Assembly: GCA_002320815.1 (NCBI GenBank)
Contig: DCLA01000076.1
Span: forward strand, 5,192 to 69,191
Direction: 5' to 3'
Length of the DNA: 64,000 nucleotides
Source of the DNA: Myxococcales bacterium UBA1660
GTDB lineage: Bacteria > Myxococcota_A > Polyangia > Polyangiales > Houyiibacteriaceae
Shown in pieces: positions 61,191 to 64,000 of this stretch. The translations under genes were made by a program, and so were the position numbers. The notes beneath the pieces were generated by a model. That model did no database searches and had not been told where the DNA came from. It worked only from the letters and a program-made list of their open reading frames with translations. Numbering within the stretch: the first letter of the stretch is position 1; each line of letters starts with the position of its first letter.

Positions 61191-61937
61191 ATGGACTACG
61201 ACCTCGATCTGCGCGGGAAGCGCGCGCTCGTCACCGGAGCCGGCGTGCGCGTCGGCGCGGCCATCGCCGAGGCCCTCGGGAGCCGGGGCGCGAAGGTCGC
61301 GGTGCACTACCACCGGAGCGAGGCGCCCGCGCGGGAGACCGCGGAGGCGATCCGGCGCGCCGGCGGGGAAGCGGAGCTCTTCCAGGCGGACCTGATGGAC
61401 CTCGACGCGGCCCGCGGCCTGGGCGAGCGCGTGGTGGAGGCCTTCGGCGGGCTGGACCTGCTGGTCGCCAGCGCGGCGAACTTCGAGCAGGTGGCCTTCG
61501 AGGCCATCGACGACGGCCACTGGGAGCGGGCGCTGGGCCTGAACCTCCGGGCCCCCTTCGCGCTGGCGCAGGCGGTGGCTCCGGCCCTCCGCGAGGGCGC
61601 GGGCTCCATCGTCTTCATCACCGGCTTCGGGACCCAGGTGCCCTACCGCGACTACCTGCCCTACCTGGCGAGCAAGGGCGCCCTACGCCAGGTGATGCGC
61701 ACCCTGGCCCTCGAGCTGGCGCCCGAGGTCCGGGTCAACGCCGTGGCGCCCGGCACCGTGCTGCCGCCCGAAGACCTCTCGCCGGAAGCCACCGAGGCCA
61801 TCGTCGCCAAGGCGCCGCTGCGTCGGGTGGGCTCCGCCGAGGAGGTCGCCCGGGCGGTGCTCTACCTCGCCCGCGCCGACTACGTCACCGGCCAGGAGCT
61901 CCTGGTCGACGGCGGCCGCTCCGTCGCGGCGCTCTGA
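61191..61937 (+). CDS. short-chain dehydrogenase/reductase (FabG/pteridine reductase-like)
   Basis: 248 residues. The Rossmann start LRGKRALVTGAGVRVGAAIAEAL has the TGxxxxG loop, with a basic position favouring NADPH (HYHRSE). The catalytic Tyr and Lys are Y158 and K162 in YLASK, and PYRDYLPYLASKGA fits the pteridine reductase/FolM group. The substrate is not known. Two probable uses are pteridine reduction and ketoacyl reduction. Confidence 0.83.
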   Translation: MDYDLDLRGKRALVTGAGVRVGAAIAEALGSRGAKVAVHYHRSEAPARETAEAIRRAGGEAELFQADLMDLDAARGLGERVVEAFGGLDLLVASAANFEQVAFEAIDDGHWERALGLNLRAPFALAQAVAPALREGAGSIVFITGFGTQVPYRDYLPYLASKGALRQVMRTLALELAPEVRVNAVAPGTVLPPEDLSPEATEAIVAKAPLRRVGSAEEVARAVLYLARADYVTGQELLVDGGRSVAAL

Positions 61938-61966
61938 TCGAACGCGCCTGGCTCCGGGCGCTCGGG

Positions 61967-62845
61967 TCAGACGAGGGCGACGGTGACCGGGCGCTCGTCG
62001 ACCTCGAGGGGCGCGTCGCCCTCGAGCGCCTTGCGCTTCACCAGCGCCATCGCGATCGCTTCGGCACCGTCGTCGGCCACCGAGGTGAGGGTGCCCACGT
62101 CCCGGTTCCCGGCGCGCACCGGGGTCCCCGGGGCCGGCGCCGGACCCGCGAAGGTGAGCCGCACCAGCCGCTTCGGCGGCTTGCCCCGATGCTGGAGCAT
62201 GATGACGGGCTCCTGGCCCACGTAGCAGCCCTGGTCGAAGCTGAGGGCGCGCTTCTCCAGCCCGGCCTCTTGAGGGAGGGTGTTGCCCCCGAAGTCCACG
62301 CCCATTCGGGGCTGGCCGCTGCGCAGCCGGGCGAGCTCCCAGCCCGCTTCTCCGACCTGCGGGACGCCCAGGCTGGCCGCGACCTTCTCCGCGTCCTCCT
62401 CGGGGACCAGCACGTCGTGGCCCCCGTGGCCCAACCGATCCACGGCGAGCGCCTCCGGGTGCGCCGCGACCGCGGCCGCGGAGCCCGGGCCTTGCACCGA
62501 GACCACCCGCAGCGGGAGCCGATCGAGCTCCACGTCCTCCATGACCAGGAAGCGCTCCAGGCGCTCCAGGATCGCGTCTGCATGCGCGCCCGGGAGCAGC
62601 AGGTCGAAGCGCTCTCCGTCGCCCGCGGCGCCGCGCTCGATCACGCGGACGTCCCCCAGGACCTTGCCCTGAACCGAGAGCACCAGCCCGTAGCGCACGG
62701 CGCTCGCGGGTTCGCGGAGATCCACGGTGAGCTGCCCATGGAGCCACTCCCGGGTGTCCTCGCCGACGGCGGCCACGACCACGTCGTCGAGGATGCGCAC
62801 CCCGGCCTGGTTCAACAGAGAATCCGCTTCCTCGCGCACGTCCAT
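61967..62845 (-). CDS. ygfZ: YgfZ/GcvT-fold Fe-S assembly protein
   Basis: 292 residues. YgfZ helps some Fe-S enzymes with folate. The hallmark is LSFDQGCYVGQEPVIMLQHRGKPPKRLVRL in pieces, with the cysteine of the family K-G-C-Y-x-G-Q motif retained (QGCYVGQ here, with Gln for Lys). The N-terminal folate-binding-like half (LHGQLTVDLRE) is present. ATG 62845 is used; 21 further codons upstream are open but have no signal of translation. Its neighbour ErpA-type gene at 60.7 kb supports an Fe-S role. Confidence 0.9.
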   Translation of the reverse strand: MDVREEADSLLNQAGVRILDDVVVAAVGEDTREWLHGQLTVDLREPASAVRYGLVLSVQGKVLGDVRVIERGAAGDGERFDLLLPGAHADAILERLERFLVMEDVELDRLPLRVVSVQGPGSAAAVAAHPEALAVDRLGHGGHDVLVPEEDAEKVAASLGVPQVGEAGWELARLRSGQPRMGVDFGGNTLPQEAGLEKRALSFDQGCYVGQEPVIMLQHRGKPPKRLVRLTFAGPAPAPGTPVRAGNRDVGTLTSVADDGAEAIAMALVKRKALEGDAPLEVDERPVTVALV

Positions 62846-63023
62846 GGCTTCTCCATCGCGCGCTTCCGGCCCGCTGTCGAGGACCCACCGGCGTGAAGAT
62901 CTCTTCACGGTGCGACCAAACGTCGGAGTGTGTACCCGGCGCCGCCGACGAAATCATTGGGGTTTTTTGTCTTCTTCGCCCAGGGATGACTGGCCCGGGG
63001 ATTGCTCTTAGCTTGGTAGACCC

Positions 63024-63965
63024 ATGCGCCGCCTCGTCACCCTCTCCGCCGCCACTCTCTTCCTCGCGCTCGCGCTCCCGGCCGCTGCCCAGCCGGCCCG
63101 GCGCGCGCGCTACGACCGCGCCGGCGAGGCCGCGATGCTGGAGAGGATCAACGAGCTCCGGGCCTCCCAAGACCTGCCGCCGCTCACCCGGGAGCCGGGC
63201 CTCGACGAAGCCGCTCGGGTCCACAGCGAGGACATGGCGGCGCACACCCAGCTCGTGCACGTCTCGGAGCGCACCGGGACCCCGGCGGCTCGGGTCCGCG
63301 GTGCGGGCGTCGAGGCCTCGCGCATCGGCGAGAACATCGCCCGCCACGCCACCACCGGCGGCGCCTTCGACGCCATCCTGGGCAGCGAAGCCCATCGCGC
63401 CCAGCTCCTCGAGGGGGCCTTCACCCACATCGGCCTCGCAGCGCTGCGGGCCGAAGACGGGATCTACGTGACCCAGGTGCTCGCGGTCGTCCCGCCGCCC
63501 GCGGAGCTGCCGCCGCCCGCCGTCGAGGACGCCGAGCTCCCGGCGCCGACGGTCGAGGAGGTGCCCACCGCCCCCGAGACTCCGGAGCCCGCGGTGGAGG
63601 AGGTCGAGGTCGAGGACGCCGTGCAGGACGCCGACGTCGAGGTCGGTCCCGCCGTCGACGAGATGCCCGCCGCCGATCCCCTCCCGCGCCTGCGCCTCCC
63701 CGCCGGCCGCCGCAACGTGGCCGGCTACTGGGTCCACCAGCAGGGCCGCTGGTGGTACTTCCCCGTCCCCGCCGGCGCTCAGCCCGGCCAGCTCATCCTC
63801 CCCGACCCCTCGATGGAGGGGCCGCCTCCCGGCTACGAGAACGGCGTCCAGCCCCAGCCGATGCCCGGCGCCCAGCGGGTCCGCCCCCGCCGCCGCGTGG
63901 TCCGCCCCCGCGGCCGCACCGGCGTCCTCAGCCCGCGCCGGGGTGGCACGATCTACTGGTACTGA
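63024..63965 (+). CDS. exported CAP/SCP-domain protein
   Basis: 313 residues. MRRLVTLSAATLFLALALPAAAQ is a type I signal peptide. The CAP domain occupies about residues 30-155: MLERINELRASQDLPPLTREPGLDEAARVHSEDMAAHTQLVHVS in pieces, with both histidines and the acid pair (HSEDM, LVHVS, SRIGENIARH). A Pro/Glu/Val linker follows (about 160-235), then a short WWY-rich section (GYWVHQQGRWWYFPVPAG) and a basic tail. It probably acts at the cell surface. TAGCTT lies 9 nt before the ATG. Confidence 0.85.
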   Translation: MRRLVTLSAATLFLALALPAAAQPARRARYDRAGEAAMLERINELRASQDLPPLTREPGLDEAARVHSEDMAAHTQLVHVSERTGTPAARVRGAGVEASRIGENIARHATTGGAFDAILGSEAHRAQLLEGAFTHIGLAALRAEDGIYVTQVLAVVPPPAELPPPAVEDAELPAPTVEEVPTAPETPEPAVEEVEVEDAVQDADVEVGPAVDEMPAADPLPRLRLPAGRRNVAGYWVHQQGRWWYFPVPAGAQPGQLILPDPSMEGPPPGYENGVQPQPMPGAQRVRPRRRVVRPRGRTGVLSPRRGGTIYWY

Positions 63966-63969
63966 TTTT

Positions 63970-63992
63970 TAGGGTTTGGCACCCAAACCCTC
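63970..63992 (+). terminator. hairpin after the CAP-domain gene
   Basis: AGGGTTTGG and CCAAACCCT form a 9-bp stem around CAC just after the stop codon. The short T-run precedes it instead of following it, so it could serve a gene on the minus strand beyond the window as well. Confidence 0.6.
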
Positions 63993-64000
63993 TCCGTGCG

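Overview
The window is high-G+C DNA (G/C at most third codon positions) from a predatory/soil-type delta-proteobacterial lineage, most likely Myxococcota (Polyangia, Sandaracinus-like). The pointers are many lipoproteins with Asp-rich linkers, the myxobacterial PilZ subtype, a DUF4388 (PATAN) response regulator, an RpoH-like sigma factor, TSP3/OmpA lipoproteins and a sigma-54 promoter. No phage, plasmid, IS transposase, CRISPR array or cas gene was found. The assignment is inference from gene content; no 16S gene is present.

Layout. 1-7.2 kb: envelope lipoproteins (LysM, lamin-tail, CAP-like), a degenerate GGDEF protein, a TPR-like protein and a membrane metallophosphoesterase. 7.3-12.7 kb: parC-parE (topoisomerase IV) and two convergent PilZ genes. 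12.8-18.5 kb, minus strand: Nudix hydrolase, GT39-type membrane glycosyltransferase, M23 endopeptidase and a threonine/serine dehydratase. 18.6-29.0 kb: tRNA-Val, then thrS-infC-rpmI-rplT-pheS-pheT-ihfA as in many proteobacteria, but split between infC and rpmI by a lipoprotein gene and a divergent tetR with twin palindromic operators; tRNA-Pro and a strong terminator close the block. thrS is preceded by an apparent threonine-rich leader peptide with competing hairpins, and infC appears to start at AUC.

29.0-30.1 kb: inverted arrays of a ~50-bp repeat flank a small pseudopilin-like gene. 30.1-34.2 kb: surE-apt, tRNA-Arg, a persulfide-dioxygenase-like gene behind a sigma-54 promoter, a short FtsZ paralogue and a small membrane protein. 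34.2-37.9 kb: tyrosine catabolism (fumarylacetoacetase, maleylacetoacetate isomerase, 4-hydroxyphenylpyruvate dioxygenase) and an alpha/beta hydrolase lipoprotein. 37.9-42.2 kb: AlkX/YcaQ-like glycosylase coupled to a DsbD-like reductase, a lipoprotein and two small cytoplasmic proteins.

42.2-48.7 kb is the least ordinary region: a potentially structured leader followed by a di-heme, hydrazine-synthase-alpha-like lipoprotein, a HEAT-repeat exported protein and a 1027-residue lipoprotein with four heme-like motifs, three of them with unusual spacing. A second array of related repeats starts at its stop codon. 49-52.8 kb: an envelope module (membrane protein, DUF4398 lipoprotein, TSP3-OmpA lipoprotein, TPR/beta-barrel protein). 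52.9-60.6 kb, minus strand: PATAN response regulator, a 1825-residue TPR protein and an RpoH-like sigma factor. 60.7-64 kb: A-type Fe-S carrier, SDR reductase, YgfZ and a CAP-domain protein.

Many genes, especially lipoprotein genes, lack a Shine-Dalgarno sequence and have a -10-like hexamer 6-10 nt before the start codon, suggesting leaderless transcripts are common here. Coordinates of promoters and hairpins come from reading by eye; no folding or homology search was run.
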